A DNA stretch of 64,000 nt from Saxibacter everestensis (lineage in GTDB: Bacteria > Actinomycetota > Actinomycetes > Actinomycetales > Brevibacteriaceae): positions 2,838,550 through 2,902,549 of the forward strand of contig NZ_CP090958.1 in the NCBI RefSeq assembly GCF_025787225.1, read 5' to 3'. This document shows positions 35,337 through 43,759 of this stretch, piece after piece; positions within the stretch are counted from its first letter, which is position 1, and every line of letters begins with the position of its first letter. The translations under genes were made by a program, and so were the position numbers. The notes below the pieces were generated by a model. The model was not told the origin of the DNA. It did not search any database and saw only the letters and a list, made by a program, of their open reading frames with translations.

Positions 35337-36821
35337 TCAGACCTCGGCCGGGAACTCCAGCCGGCCGTTGATCCGTTGTGGCACGCCCCAGGAGTTCACA
35401 TCCTGCAAGGCGATCGGCAACAGGGCCTGCGGAACATTCTGGTAGGCCACCGGTCGCATGAAGCGTGCGATCGCCGCCGTGCCGACCGACGTAGTTGCTG
35501 GTGCCGTCGTGGCTGGGTAGGGGCCACCGTGCTGTTGTGCGTACGAGACGACGACACCGGTGGGCCATCCTCCCCACAGCAAGCGCCCGGCCCGATCGCT
35601 CATCAGTCGGATCAGCTCGGCGGCGATCGGCTCGTCCTTCCGGGCGTGCAGCGTCGCAGTCAGCTGTCCGCCGAGTTTTGCCAGGACCTTTGTCAGCTCG
35701 GAAACGTCGTCATATGCGATGACGAGGGCGGCCGGGCCGAAACACTCGGCAGCCAGCAGATCGGGATTAGCCAGGAAGTCCGGAAGTGTGGTGGATAGCA
35801 GGGTCGGTGTCGGCGCGTCAGAATACGCCTCATCGCCCAGGACCAATGGTGCGGCGAGCCCCGAATCGACCAGGCGTTCAAGCCCGGCCCGGTATCCGGC
35901 GACGATTCGATCATTCAGCAGCGGGGCCGCCCCGGGCCCGGCATCCGCGTCGAACCTTGCCGCCAGTTTCTCTTCCATGCCGGCGCCGGCAGGGACGAAC
36001 AGCAATCCGGGTTTGGTACAGAACTGGCCCGCACCCAGGGTGAAAGATCCGATGAAGCCGTCGACGATGGCGTCGGCATCGTCGAGGACGGCTCCTTCCG
36101 TGACGAAAACCGGGTTGGTGCTGCCGAGTTCACCGAAGAATGGAATGGGCGCCTCCCGGCTGACGGCGATATCGAAGAGCGCACGACCGCCTCGGATCGA
36201 CCCGGTGAAAGCTCCTGACTGAATCCGCGGGTCACGCAGGACGGTGCGGCCGGCCTCGTCGCCGAAGATCACCGCAAACACGCCATCCGGCGCCCCGACC
36301 TCGGCAAGTGCCTTGATAACGAGTTCACCGGTACGGGCCGAAAGCTCGGGATGTCCGGGATGGGCCTTGAGCACGACCGGACAGCCGGCAGCGAGCGCCG
36401 ATGCCGTGTCGCCACCTGCGACCGAGAAGGCAAACGGGAAGTTGCTGGCTGCGAACACGACCGCCGGCCCAAGTGGGACATTCACCCGGCGCAGATCCGG
36501 CCGGGGGCCCATCCCCCAGTCCGGGTCGCTCCGGTCGATCCGGGCGTCCAGGAAGGCTCCGTCGTCCAGGGTCTGCGCAAAGAGCCGGAGCTGGAACGTC
36601 GTTCGGCCGAGTTCACCGGACAATCGCGACTGGGACAAATGGGATTCCCGTTCGGCGATCGGCGCCAGCTCGGCCGCCGCGTCGTCGAGCCGGTCGGCGA
36701 TCGCCCGCAGCGCTGCCGCCCGGGAGCTGGGCGAGAGGTCGGCAAACGGTCGTGCAGCTGACTGTGCGGCGGCCAGCACGACCTCGAGCTGCTCACTGCT
36801 GGTTGGCGTTTCGGCGGTCAT
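35337..36821 (-). CDS. Alpha-ketoglutaric semialdehyde dehydrogenase-type aldehyde dehydrogenase (NADP+)
   Basis: A 494-residue ALDH of the 2,5-dioxovalerate dehydrogenase branch. Visible are Asn127 (AASNFPFAFS), Glu231 (FFGELGSTNP) and Cys268 (GAGQFCTKPG), with the branch-specific PGHPELSARTGELV segment. It would oxidise 2-oxoglutarate semialdehyde from sugar-acid or hydroxyproline catabolism to 2-oxoglutarate. Upstream on the same strand is the remnant of an MHS transporter that may once have supplied the substrate. No other pathway enzymes are adjacent. Confidence 0.9.
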   Translation of the reverse strand: MTAETPTSSEQLEVVLAAAQSAARPFADLSPSSRAAALRAIADRLDDAAAELAPIAERESHLSQSRLSGELGRTTFQLRLFAQTLDDGAFLDARIDRSDPDWGMGPRPDLRRVNVPLGPAVVFAASNFPFAFSVAGGDTASALAAGCPVVLKAHPGHPELSARTGELVIKALAEVGAPDGVFAVIFGDEAGRTVLRDPRIQSGAFTGSIRGGRALFDIAVSREAPIPFFGELGSTNPVFVTEGAVLDDADAIVDGFIGSFTLGAGQFCTKPGLLFVPAGAGMEEKLAARFDADAGPGAAPLLNDRIVAGYRAGLERLVDSGLAAPLVLGDEAYSDAPTPTLLSTTLPDFLANPDLLAAECFGPAALVIAYDDVSELTKVLAKLGGQLTATLHARKDEPIAAELIRLMSDRAGRLLWGGWPTGVVVSYAQQHGGPYPATTAPATTSVGTAAIARFMRPVAYQNVPQALLPIALQDVNSWGVPQRINGRLEFPAEV

Positions 36822-36938
36822 GGCGAAGCTCCCCCGCTAGTCCTGCTTTGGGTCTTATGACGACCTTACCGGCGCAGGCTCCCGAGTCGACGTGGATTCC
36901 AGTTCCGCTTCCGGCATCCGGTAGTTCGTCGACATCGA

Positions 36939-37196
36939 TCAACGGATTGTCGTCCTGGGTCGCCACCAGGGTTTTGCCTCACCCTCGGTCTCGACCGCAG
37001 GCATCGATCCCTGCAGTGGTTTGCGTGCGGTCTCCGGCATGAAGGCAGCGGCGATCACCCCGATGACGCCGGCGAACATCAGGTAGAAGGCCGGCATCAG
37101 GTCGTTGCCCGTGCCGTTGATCAGCGCCGTGACAACGAACGGCGCGGTGCCGCCGAAGATCGAGACGGCGAAGTTGTAGGAGAATGGAATACTGTG
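36939..37196 (-). pseudogene. Remnant (C-terminal end) of an MHS-type MFS transporter
   Basis: Translation of the minus strand gives 85 residues beginning HSIPFSYNFAVSIFGGTAPF and continuing through FMPETARKPLQGS, the last helices of metabolite:proton symporters (MHS, ProP/KgtP-like). A TAG lies directly before the first codon and the rest of the gene is missing. At the A4 run 36972-36975 the natural tail (LVATQDDNPLIDVDELP) continues in another frame, so a base is also lost there. The homology ends only 4 bp from the acetyltransferase start codon, marking a deletion junction. Confidence 0.85.
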
Positions 37197-37199
37197 CTA

Positions 37200-37688
37200 A
37201 TGACCACTACGACATCAGCACGGCTGCGCCGCGCCACGATTGACGACATCCCGGGCATCCTCGGATTGATCCACGAGCTCGCTGTCTATGAAAAAGAGCC
37301 GGACGCGGTCAATACCACCGAGGAGGACCTTCGAAAGGCCCTGTTCGGCGCAGACCCGGCGGCGTTTGCCCACGTCGTAGAGGTCGATGGCGAGCCAGTT
37401 GCGATGGCACTGTGGTTTCTCAACTTCTCCACCTGGGAGGGCGTACACGGGATCTATCTGGAGGACCTGTTCGTCAAGCCGGAACATCGCGGCGCAGGCT
37501 ACGGGAAACTCTTGCTGAAGACTCTCGCCGAGCTCTGCGTCGAACGCGGCTACGCGCGGCTCGAGTGGAGCGTTCTGAACTGGAACGAGCCATCGATCGG
37601 CTTCTACAAGTCGTTGGGTGCCGTGCCACAGGACGAATGGACGACATTCCGACTGACCGGCGACTCACTGACAAGTCTCGGCAGCTAG
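37200..37688 (+). CDS. GNAT N-acetyltransferase (SSAT/diamine acetyltransferase-like)
   Basis: A 162-residue GNAT enzyme. YLEDLFVKPEHRGAGYGKLLL is the acetyl-CoA-binding signature and RLEWSVLNWNEPSIGFYKSLGA follows, as in the spermidine/spermine or thialysine N-acetyltransferase branch. AATACT ends 7 nt before ATG 37200, suggesting a leaderless transcript; a GTG two codons upstream has AGGAG at 11 nt. The promoter region is made of transporter remnant DNA. The substrate is probably a polyamine-like amine. Confidence 0.88.
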   Translation: MTTTTSARLRRATIDDIPGILGLIHELAVYEKEPDAVNTTEEDLRKALFGADPAAFAHVVEVDGEPVAMALWFLNFSTWEGVHGIYLEDLFVKPEHRGAGYGKLLLKTLAELCVERGYARLEWSVLNWNEPSIGFYKSLGAVPQDEWTTFRLTGDSLTSLGS

Positions 37689-38005
37689 GAGCTGATCCGC
37701 GCGGTTGGTCGTCGCTTCGGACCGCGAGGTGCCGGCACAAACCGCGAGGTGCTGGTCAGACCGCGAGTTCATACGCTCGCGGTCTGACCAGAAGTTCCGG
37801 TTCTGCGGCGAGCTGCCGCCCTACTAGCTCATGAGATCCAGTTTCCACTCGCACTGTCAAAAATTCTTGACATCGCCCCGAAACCCTCAAATGTCAAGCA
37901 TTCTAAACACTGACGCTCAGTGCTGACATGTCCGAACTCAGATGGAATGGCGCGCATCCCTCGAAACGGCGAGAGGGGCCGGCGGCATAAGGCCCTCCGC
38001 AACCG
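37689..38005. other. 317-bp convergent gap with hairpin and inverted repeats
   Basis: A perfect 16-bp hairpin CTGGTCAGACCGCGAG-N8-CTCGCGGTCTGACCAG (37752-37791) can end the acetyltransferase transcript. Two further inverted repeats lie beyond it: CTTGACAT/ATGTCAAG (37866-37873 and 37891-37898) and CACTGA-cgc-TCAGTG (37908-37922). No coding region is supported. Confidence 0.75.
37752..37791. terminator. Perfect 16-bp hairpin after the acetyltransferase gene
   Basis: The arms match exactly with an 8-nt loop. There is no T-run. Part of the 5' arm sits in a short direct repeat (accgcgaggtgc, twice). Confidence 0.7.
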
Positions 38006-39196
38006 CTAGGCCACGCTGCAGGCGCCGGTAGACACTTCCTCGGATCCTTTGCCCTCATTCAGGACCGGGGCGATTTCGTCCATCGTCAACGCGTACCCGG
38101 TGCTGTCGTCAGCGGCCGACTTGGCGAAAACGAGTCCGACAACGTCTCCCGAGGCGTCCAGCATCGGACCACCGGAGTTTCCTGGCCGTACGATTCCGCG
38201 AAGTGAATAGATCTCGCGGACCACGGTTTCCTTGTTATAGATGTCCAGGCCACGAGCCATTATGGTCTCGCGAACCCGGGACGGGGACAGCGTGTACGGG
38301 CCGTCGTTCGGGAAGCCGGCAACGACAGCCGAGTCGCCGGTATCCAACTCAGTTCCCACGGTCAGCGGCTCGGCCGGCAGCTCGTCAACCTTGAGCACGG
38401 CAACGTCGCGCGCGGCATCGAAGGCAACGACATCTGCTCGATAGGCCTCACCGACCCCGCCGACCTGCACGATCATCTTCTCGGCACCGGCAACGACGTG
38501 GGCGTTGGTGACAACTCGCCGGTCGGACATCACCCAGCCGCTGCCTTCCGTTGCCGCGCCACATCGCTGCGACTCACCGTAGATCTTCACGATGCTGTCC
38601 TCGGCGCCACGGACACCCTCGACCGCTCCGGCGTCGGGCGCATCGATTGAACGGATCTGTTCCGGCTGCCCGCTGAAGACGCTCGGGAACCCGGAGGCTT
38701 CTAGCACTTCGCCGACCTGGCCGAGCACCTGTGCGGATGGCAGCGGGATCGCGCGGTCAAGTCCGGCGACCGCGCGGGATGACGCGACCCAGGAGTTCGG
38801 TGCGACGTAGGGCGTCGTGCGGATGAAGCCAGCCGCCAACCACACAACGAGGCATGCGGCCAGCAGGCTGGCCAGCACGCCACCGACCGAATCCAGGCCG
38901 CGGACCACTCCATCGCCGAGCGACGCCCGAATCCGCACCCCGAGCATGTAGCCGAGGGTCTGAACGACGAAGCCTGCGATCAGCACCACGACCAGTCCGA
39001 ACAGCGGCTTCCACTGAGATGAAAGCATGTCGTGGTCCTGCAGCCATGCGGTGGATGCGGGCAGCGCCGCGCTTGCAAGCCAGATGCCCGCAATGAAGCC
39101 GATCAGGCTAAGCACCCCGACGAGGGCACCCCTGCGCCAGCCACCGATGGCAACAAGAACAGCCACGATAAGCAGCACTATGTCGACGAAACTCAT
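38006..39196 (-). CDS. marP: MarP-type membrane serine protease
   Basis: A 396-residue protein: four helices of a CvpA-like membrane domain (about 1-125), then a periplasmic trypsin-like domain with His233 (TNAHVVAG), Asp264 (RDVAVL) and Ser341 (RPGNSGGP). Cys212 and Cys393 match the disulfide of M. tuberculosis MarP, where the residues are His235, Asp264, Ser343, Cys214 and Cys395. MarP keeps mycobacteria alive at low pH by activating a peptidoglycan hydrolase. A similar cell-wall stress role is likely here. Confidence 0.92.
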   Translation of the reverse strand: MSFVDIVLLIVAVLVAIGGWRRGALVGVLSLIGFIAGIWLASAALPASTAWLQDHDMLSSQWKPLFGLVVVLIAGFVVQTLGYMLGVRIRASLGDGVVRGLDSVGGVLASLLAACLVVWLAAGFIRTTPYVAPNSWVASSRAVAGLDRAIPLPSAQVLGQVGEVLEASGFPSVFSGQPEQIRSIDAPDAGAVEGVRGAEDSIVKIYGESQRCGAATEGSGWVMSDRRVVTNAHVVAGAEKMIVQVGGVGEAYRADVVAFDAARDVAVLKVDELPAEPLTVGTELDTGDSAVVAGFPNDGPYTLSPSRVRETIMARGLDIYNKETVVREIYSLRGIVRPGNSGGPMLDASGDVVGLVFAKSAADDSTGYALTMDEIAPVLNEGKGSEEVSTGACSVA

Positions 39197-39328
39197 GCCT
39201 TGTAGTTTGCAGTATCAACCTGAGCAATCCCCGCGAAATCTGGACGACGAACCAGTGAGCCGGGTCACCCGAGGCAATGGTTCGGACAACCTAGACTGTA
39301 TTCACGCAATCAATGCTCGGAGGACACC

Positions 39329-39799
39329 ATTAGCAGCCAGGCACGGCCCATCGACGACACCGATCGCCGAATCGTTGCCGAGTTGAGCCGGGATGCGCGC
39401 CTGTCGGTCCGCCAGCTTGCAGAGCGGGTGCATGTGTCCCGCACCGCCGCCCATACCCGGCTGCAGAACCTGACGGATACCGGCGTGATCACCGGTTTCG
39501 CCGCGCAGGTCAATCGCAAGGCCCTCGGCCTGCACATTTCCGCCGTCGTCGTGGTCAAGGTCGGCGACGTGCCCTGGCCCGAGATAAGCAGCGAACTGGC
39601 CGCTTTACCGTTCGTTGAGAAGGTCCAGGCTGTGAGCGGAGACGTCGACGCCCTCGTCACGGTGAATGCCCCGGACCACGACCAGCTCTCCCAGGTGATT
39701 CTGCGCAAGATCCACGAGGTGCACGGCGTACTGTCCACCCGATCGCTGCTCATCCTCGAGGAAATTCCAGGCACCGTTCCCGGCACCGCGGGGCAGTAG
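39329..39799 (+). CDS. Lrp/AsnC-family regulator with an apparent ATT start
   Basis: The frame codes for about 156 residues: winged HTH (RRIVAELSRDARLS and VSRTAAHTRLQNL, about 12-50) and a RAM effector domain (about 65-145). No ATG, GTG or TTG lies in the right place: TTG at 39383 would cut off helix 1. ATT at 39329 has a perfect GGAGG 5 nt upstream and yields the family N-terminus (SSQARPIDDTDRRIV), so ATT initiation is proposed. The gene precedes the branched-chain ketoacid dehydrogenase operon and is likely its leucine-type sensor, as with BkdR. Confidence 0.8.
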   Translation: MSSQARPIDDTDRRIVAELSRDARLSVRQLAERVHVSRTAAHTRLQNLTDTGVITGFAAQVNRKALGLHISAVVVVKVGDVPWPEISSELAALPFVEKVQAVSGDVDALVTVNAPDHDQLSQVILRKIHEVHGVLSTRSLLILEEIPGTVPGTAGQ

Positions 39800-39947
39800 A
39801 TCGCGGCTCGCCAGTCCGGGACAAATGGCGTCTTTCCTTCGGAAAGCGACGGACAAATGGCACCTATTTCCGCAGGCTAACTACCATCTGTCGCAGACCC
39901 GTTCCACAGGCTGGAAAGATGACCTGGGTCACGTTCATTATGAGGGT

Positions 39948-41063
39948 ATGAGTGTCCATATTGAGCGCAATGAAGCGCCAGTGCTACCGCAGGCAACACC
40001 CCTGACATTGATCAACGACACGGGTCATGCGGTGGCCGGCGACGGCACCGGCGGTTTCGAGCTCCCCGAGCCTGAGATCCTGAAGTCGCTGTATCGCCGG
40101 ATGGTGGTGGCCCGTCGTTTCGACACCCAGGTCACCGCGCTGACCCGCCAGGGCCGGCTAGCGACGTATCCCTCAGCCCTCGGCCAGGAAGCCTGCGAGA
40201 TCGGCAGCGTTATGGCGCTGCGCACCAGCGACTGGCTTTTTCCCACCTACCGGGACACCATCGCGTTGCTGACCCGCGGCATCAGCCCGGCAGACATCCT
40301 TGAGGCCTTCCGCGGCGACTGGCACTCGGGCTATGACCCGAAGGCGCATCGCACCGCTCCGGCCGCAACTCCGCTGGCGACCCAGGCACTGCACGCGGTC
40401 GGCCTTGGCACCGCTGCCCGGTTGAAGGGCGACAACACGGTTGCGCTGACGTTCCTCGGTGACGGCGCAACCAGCGAAGGCGACGCGCATGAGGCCTTCA
40501 ACTTCGCCGCAGTGTGGCAGGCACCGGTGATCTTCATGGTGCAGAACAATCAGTTCGCCATCTCGGTGCCCCTGAAGAAGCAAACGCACGCCCGGATGCT
40601 GGCCGATAAGGCCGTCGGCTACGGCATGCCCGGCTATCGCGTCGACGGCAACGATGCCGCCGCCGTTTACGCCGTCGTCTCCGCCGCTGTCGAACGCGCC
40701 CGTTCGGGGCACGGCCCAACGCTCATCGAGGGCTTGACCTACCGGATCGAGGCGCACACCAACTCGGACGACCCGAGCCGATATCGAAGCAACGACGATG
40801 TGCTTGCCTGGAAGGCCCGCGACCCGATCGAGCGCCTGGAAAAGTACCTGGTGTCGCAAAACCTGCTGTCGGAGGACGACCGGAGCGCCATCGCCGCCGA
40901 AGCCGAGAGCCTTGCCGGCGACATCCGGGACGCAATGAACGCCGAGGTGGAAATCGACCCGCTGTCCCTCTTCGACCACGTCTACGCGGAACCGCGTCCG
41001 GCCCTGCTCGAGCAGCGCCAGTTCCTCGCGGACGAGCTTTCTGCAAGCGAGGACAAGTCATGA
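39948..41063 (+). CDS. bkdA: Branched-chain 2-oxoacid dehydrogenase E1 alpha subunit
   Basis: A 371-residue thiamine-dependent E1 alpha: YRRMVVARRFDTQ, the TPP motif GDGATSEGDAHEA...QNNQFAIS, and the phosphorylation-loop-like YRIEAHTNSDDPSRYR. With E1 beta it decarboxylates branched-chain keto acids and passes the acyl group to E2. The upstream frame to 39825 is ignored because the domain begins near residue 30 of the ATG-39948 product. CATTAT 7 nt before the ATG could be a -10 box of a leaderless transcript. The stop overlaps bkdB (ATGA). Confidence 0.9.
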   Translation: MSVHIERNEAPVLPQATPLTLINDTGHAVAGDGTGGFELPEPEILKSLYRRMVVARRFDTQVTALTRQGRLATYPSALGQEACEIGSVMALRTSDWLFPTYRDTIALLTRGISPADILEAFRGDWHSGYDPKAHRTAPAATPLATQALHAVGLGTAARLKGDNTVALTFLGDGATSEGDAHEAFNFAAVWQAPVIFMVQNNQFAISVPLKKQTHARMLADKAVGYGMPGYRVDGNDAAAVYAVVSAAVERARSGHGPTLIEGLTYRIEAHTNSDDPSRYRSNDDVLAWKARDPIERLEKYLVSQNLLSEDDRSAIAAEAESLAGDIRDAMNAEVEIDPLSLFDHVYAEPRPALLEQRQFLADELSASEDKS

Positions 41064-42097
41064 GCGCGCCAACCCATACCGCCCCTGGCGAGGCGGATAG
41101 CACAGTGGAACAGACCGCACCGAAGCCGACGACCATGACGGCAGCGCTCAACCAGGCACTGCGGGACGAGCTCGCGGCGGACCCAGATGTCGTCATCTTC
41201 GGTGAGGATGTCGGACCGCTCGGTGGCGTCTTCCGGATCACCGACAGGCTGCAGGCCGAGTTCGGCGACGACAGGGTGTGGGATTCTCCGCTCGCGGAGG
41301 CCGGCATCATCGGCACCGCCATCGGCATGGCGATGTACGGCATGCGGCCGGTGGTGGAGATGCAGTTCGACGCCTTCAGCTTCCCCGCGTTCGAACAGAT
41401 CGTCTCGCACCTGGCCAAGGAACGAAATCGCACCAAGGGGCGACTGAGCATGCCGATCGTGGTGCGCATCCCTTGCGCCGGCGGCATCGGCGGCGTGGAG
41501 CATCATTCGGATTCCTCAGAGGCCTACTGGATCCACACCCCGGGACTGACGGTTGTCACGCCATCCAATCCGGCAGACGCCTACTCAATGTTGCGTGAGG
41601 CGATCCGCTCCGACGACCCGGTAATCTTCATGGAGCCGAAGAGCCGTTACTGGTCGAAGGACACCCTGAGTCTTCCGGTACAGACTGCGCCGATGACGAA
41701 GGCCAGCGTTGTCCAGGAGGGCAGCGACGTAACCCTGCTGAGCTATGGCCCGACTGTCAAGACCGCGCTCGAGGCGGCACGACTCGGCGAGGGAGAGGGG
41801 CTGTCGGTTGAGGTCATCGACCTGCGATCGCTGTCACCCTTCGACGATGAAACAGTAAGCGCTTCGGTGCGAAAGACCTCCCGGGCCGCCGTGATCCATG
41901 AAGCAGCCCAATTCGGCGGCTATGGCGCCGAGGTTGCTGCCCGGGTCACAGAACGGAACTTCTTCCACCTTTCGGCGCCGGTTCTTCGGATCACCGGTTT
42001 CGACATTCCATTCCCCTCGCCAAAGCTCGAGGAGTTTCATCTGCCGACCGCGGAACGCGTCCTGGCCGCCCTGGATACCTGGGAGTGGGAAGTATGA
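41060..42097 (+). CDS. bkdB: Branched-chain 2-oxoacid dehydrogenase E1 beta subunit
   Basis: A 345-residue transketolase-fold subunit with FGEDVGPLGGVFRIT, PLAEAGIIGTAIGMA and the C-terminal LRITGFDIPFPSPKLEEF. It completes the E1 active site with BkdA. ATGA overlaps at both ends show translational coupling within bkdABC. Confidence 0.93.
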   Translation: MSAPTHTAPGEADSTVEQTAPKPTTMTAALNQALRDELAADPDVVIFGEDVGPLGGVFRITDRLQAEFGDDRVWDSPLAEAGIIGTAIGMAMYGMRPVVEMQFDAFSFPAFEQIVSHLAKERNRTKGRLSMPIVVRIPCAGGIGGVEHHSDSSEAYWIHTPGLTVVTPSNPADAYSMLREAIRSDDPVIFMEPKSRYWSKDTLSLPVQTAPMTKASVVQEGSDVTLLSYGPTVKTALEAARLGEGEGLSVEVIDLRSLSPFDDETVSASVRKTSRAAVIHEAAQFGGYGAEVAARVTERNFFHLSAPVLRITGFDIPFPSPKLEEFHLPTAERVLAALDTWEWEV

Positions 42098-43641
42098 GCA
42101 AGCAGTTTCTGTTGCCCGACCTGGGTGAGGGCCTGACCGAGGCCGAGATCATCTCCTGGCTGGTGAAGCCGGGCGACTCGGTGAGCATCGACCAGCTCAT
42201 CGTCGAAGTCGAATCCGCCAAGTCAGTTGTGGAGCTGCCGTGCCCTTTCGCCGGGATCATCGAGGCAGTTCACGTGCAGGCCGGCGAAATGGCCGAAGCC
42301 GGCCAGCCACTGGTTACCGTCGGTGATGGCACCGGCGAACGCTCCGACAATGACGGTGGTATCGATGCCGGCGCCGAGGCCCCTGAGGTACTGACAGGCG
42401 ACGCCCCGGCGACAGCGACAGCTGACGCTGACGGCGGTGTCGACGCCGGCGTCGATGCAGCCGAGCTGGTTCCTGGCACCGCGATCCGGGATACGGAGAC
42501 CGAAGAAGCGTCCGGAGCCGTGCTGATCGGCTACGGCACCACAACGAGCACTCGAACGATCAAGCGACCGGCAGGCGCTCGTTTCGGCGCCCGCGGACGC
42601 CGGTCCGCCGAATCGTCGGGCGCCGCACCGGGAACGGCAGGCGCAGCGTCAACCGCACCGGTGACGGCCCCCTCATCCGACCGCGATTCCCGGCTGGATG
42701 TCGACCGCAGTTCCCCGGTGATCTCCCCTATCGTTCGGAAACTTGCGCACTCTCACGGCTTCGAGGCCAGGCACCTGAAGGGCTCCGGACCGGGAGACCT
42801 GGTGACGCGCGCCGATGTCGAAAGCTACATCGCGGAGCAGAAGACGGCCGGACCGGCGCCAGCGGGCGCAGGCTCAACCGAGTCGGCGCCAGTTAGCTCG
42901 GCTCCTGCGGCTGACGCTCCCGCGGCTGACGCCTCCGCAGTTGACGCCTCCGGCGATGTACGCACTAAGATCAGCGGACTGCGCAAGGTGGTCTCCGATC
43001 GGCTCAGCCTGTCCCGCCGAGAAATCCCAGAGGCCACAATCTGGCTGGACGTAGACGCCACCGAACTGTTGCGGGCGAAAGACCAGCTGCAGCAGGCCAC
43101 CGGGGAGCGCTTCAGCGTTATGGCGCTGATCGCCCGCTTCGTTGTGGCCGGACTGCGGCGTCATCCGATTCTCAACTCGTCCATCGACACTGTGACAAAC
43201 GAGATCGTTCAGCACGGCAGAATCAACCTCGGCCTGGCTGCGCAGACTCCCCGAGGGCTGATGGTTCCCGTGGTCCGCGATGCCGGCCCGTTGACCACGC
43301 GCCAGCTTCGTGATCGCATCGGTGAGCTGGTCTCGGCTTCGGCCAGCGGACATTTTGCGCCGGCACAGCTCAGCGGCGGAACCTTCACGCTGAACAACTA
43401 CGGAGTGTTCGGCGTGGATGGGTCCGCTGCGATCATCAACCACCCGGAGGCCGCCATCCTCGGCATCGGCCGGATCATGGATCGACCGTGGGTGGTCGAC
43501 GGGGAACTCGCGGTACGTAAGGTGGTTGTGCTGTCCCTCGCGTTCGACCATCGCGTGTGCGACGGCGAGGAACCGAGCAAGTTCATCAAGTACGTTGCCG
43601 GGTGCATCGAAAATCCGATGGCGTTCCTGGCCGATTCTTAA
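42094..43641 (+). CDS. bkdC: Dihydrolipoamide acyltransferase E2 of the branched-chain complex
   Basis: A 515-residue E2 with one lipoyl domain (Lys43 in VESAKSVV), a subunit-binding domain (SPIVRKLAHSHGFEARHLKGSG) and a catalytic domain with FDHRVCDG near the C-terminus. The linkers are rich in Ala, Gly, Asp and Pro; one contains a 15-bp DNA repeat near 42905-42955 giving ADAP/ADAS units. It transfers the branched acyl group to CoA. No E3 gene is present nearby, so the complex shares lipoamide dehydrogenase with other systems. Confidence 0.93.
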   Translation: MSKQFLLPDLGEGLTEAEIISWLVKPGDSVSIDQLIVEVESAKSVVELPCPFAGIIEAVHVQAGEMAEAGQPLVTVGDGTGERSDNDGGIDAGAEAPEVLTGDAPATATADADGGVDAGVDAAELVPGTAIRDTETEEASGAVLIGYGTTTSTRTIKRPAGARFGARGRRSAESSGAAPGTAGAASTAPVTAPSSDRDSRLDVDRSSPVISPIVRKLAHSHGFEARHLKGSGPGDLVTRADVESYIAEQKTAGPAPAGAGSTESAPVSSAPAADAPAADASAVDASGDVRTKISGLRKVVSDRLSLSRREIPEATIWLDVDATELLRAKDQLQQATGERFSVMALIARFVVAGLRRHPILNSSIDTVTNEIVQHGRINLGLAAQTPRGLMVPVVRDAGPLTTRQLRDRIGELVSASASGHFAPAQLSGGTFTLNNYGVFGVDGSAAIINHPEAAILGIGRIMDRPWVVDGELAVRKVVVLSLAFDHRVCDGEEPSKFIKYVAGCIENPMAFLADS

Positions 43642-43672
43642 GTCCGCTAGCCGGACAGTCCGCTAGCCGGAC
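43642..43672 (+). terminator. Two tandem short hairpins after bkdC
   Basis: GTCCG-ctagc-CGGAC occurs twice in tandem (43642-43656 and 43658-43672) directly after the bkdC stop. There is no T-run. They may terminate or stabilise the bkd mRNA. Confidence 0.55.
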
Positions 43673-43759
43673 AAAGCGGAGCCGGCCGAGGCTCCGATCG
43701 GACCAGGCGCGATTCACCGAAGCATCCAGCTCAGACAGATAACGAGGAGACGAAGTCAC

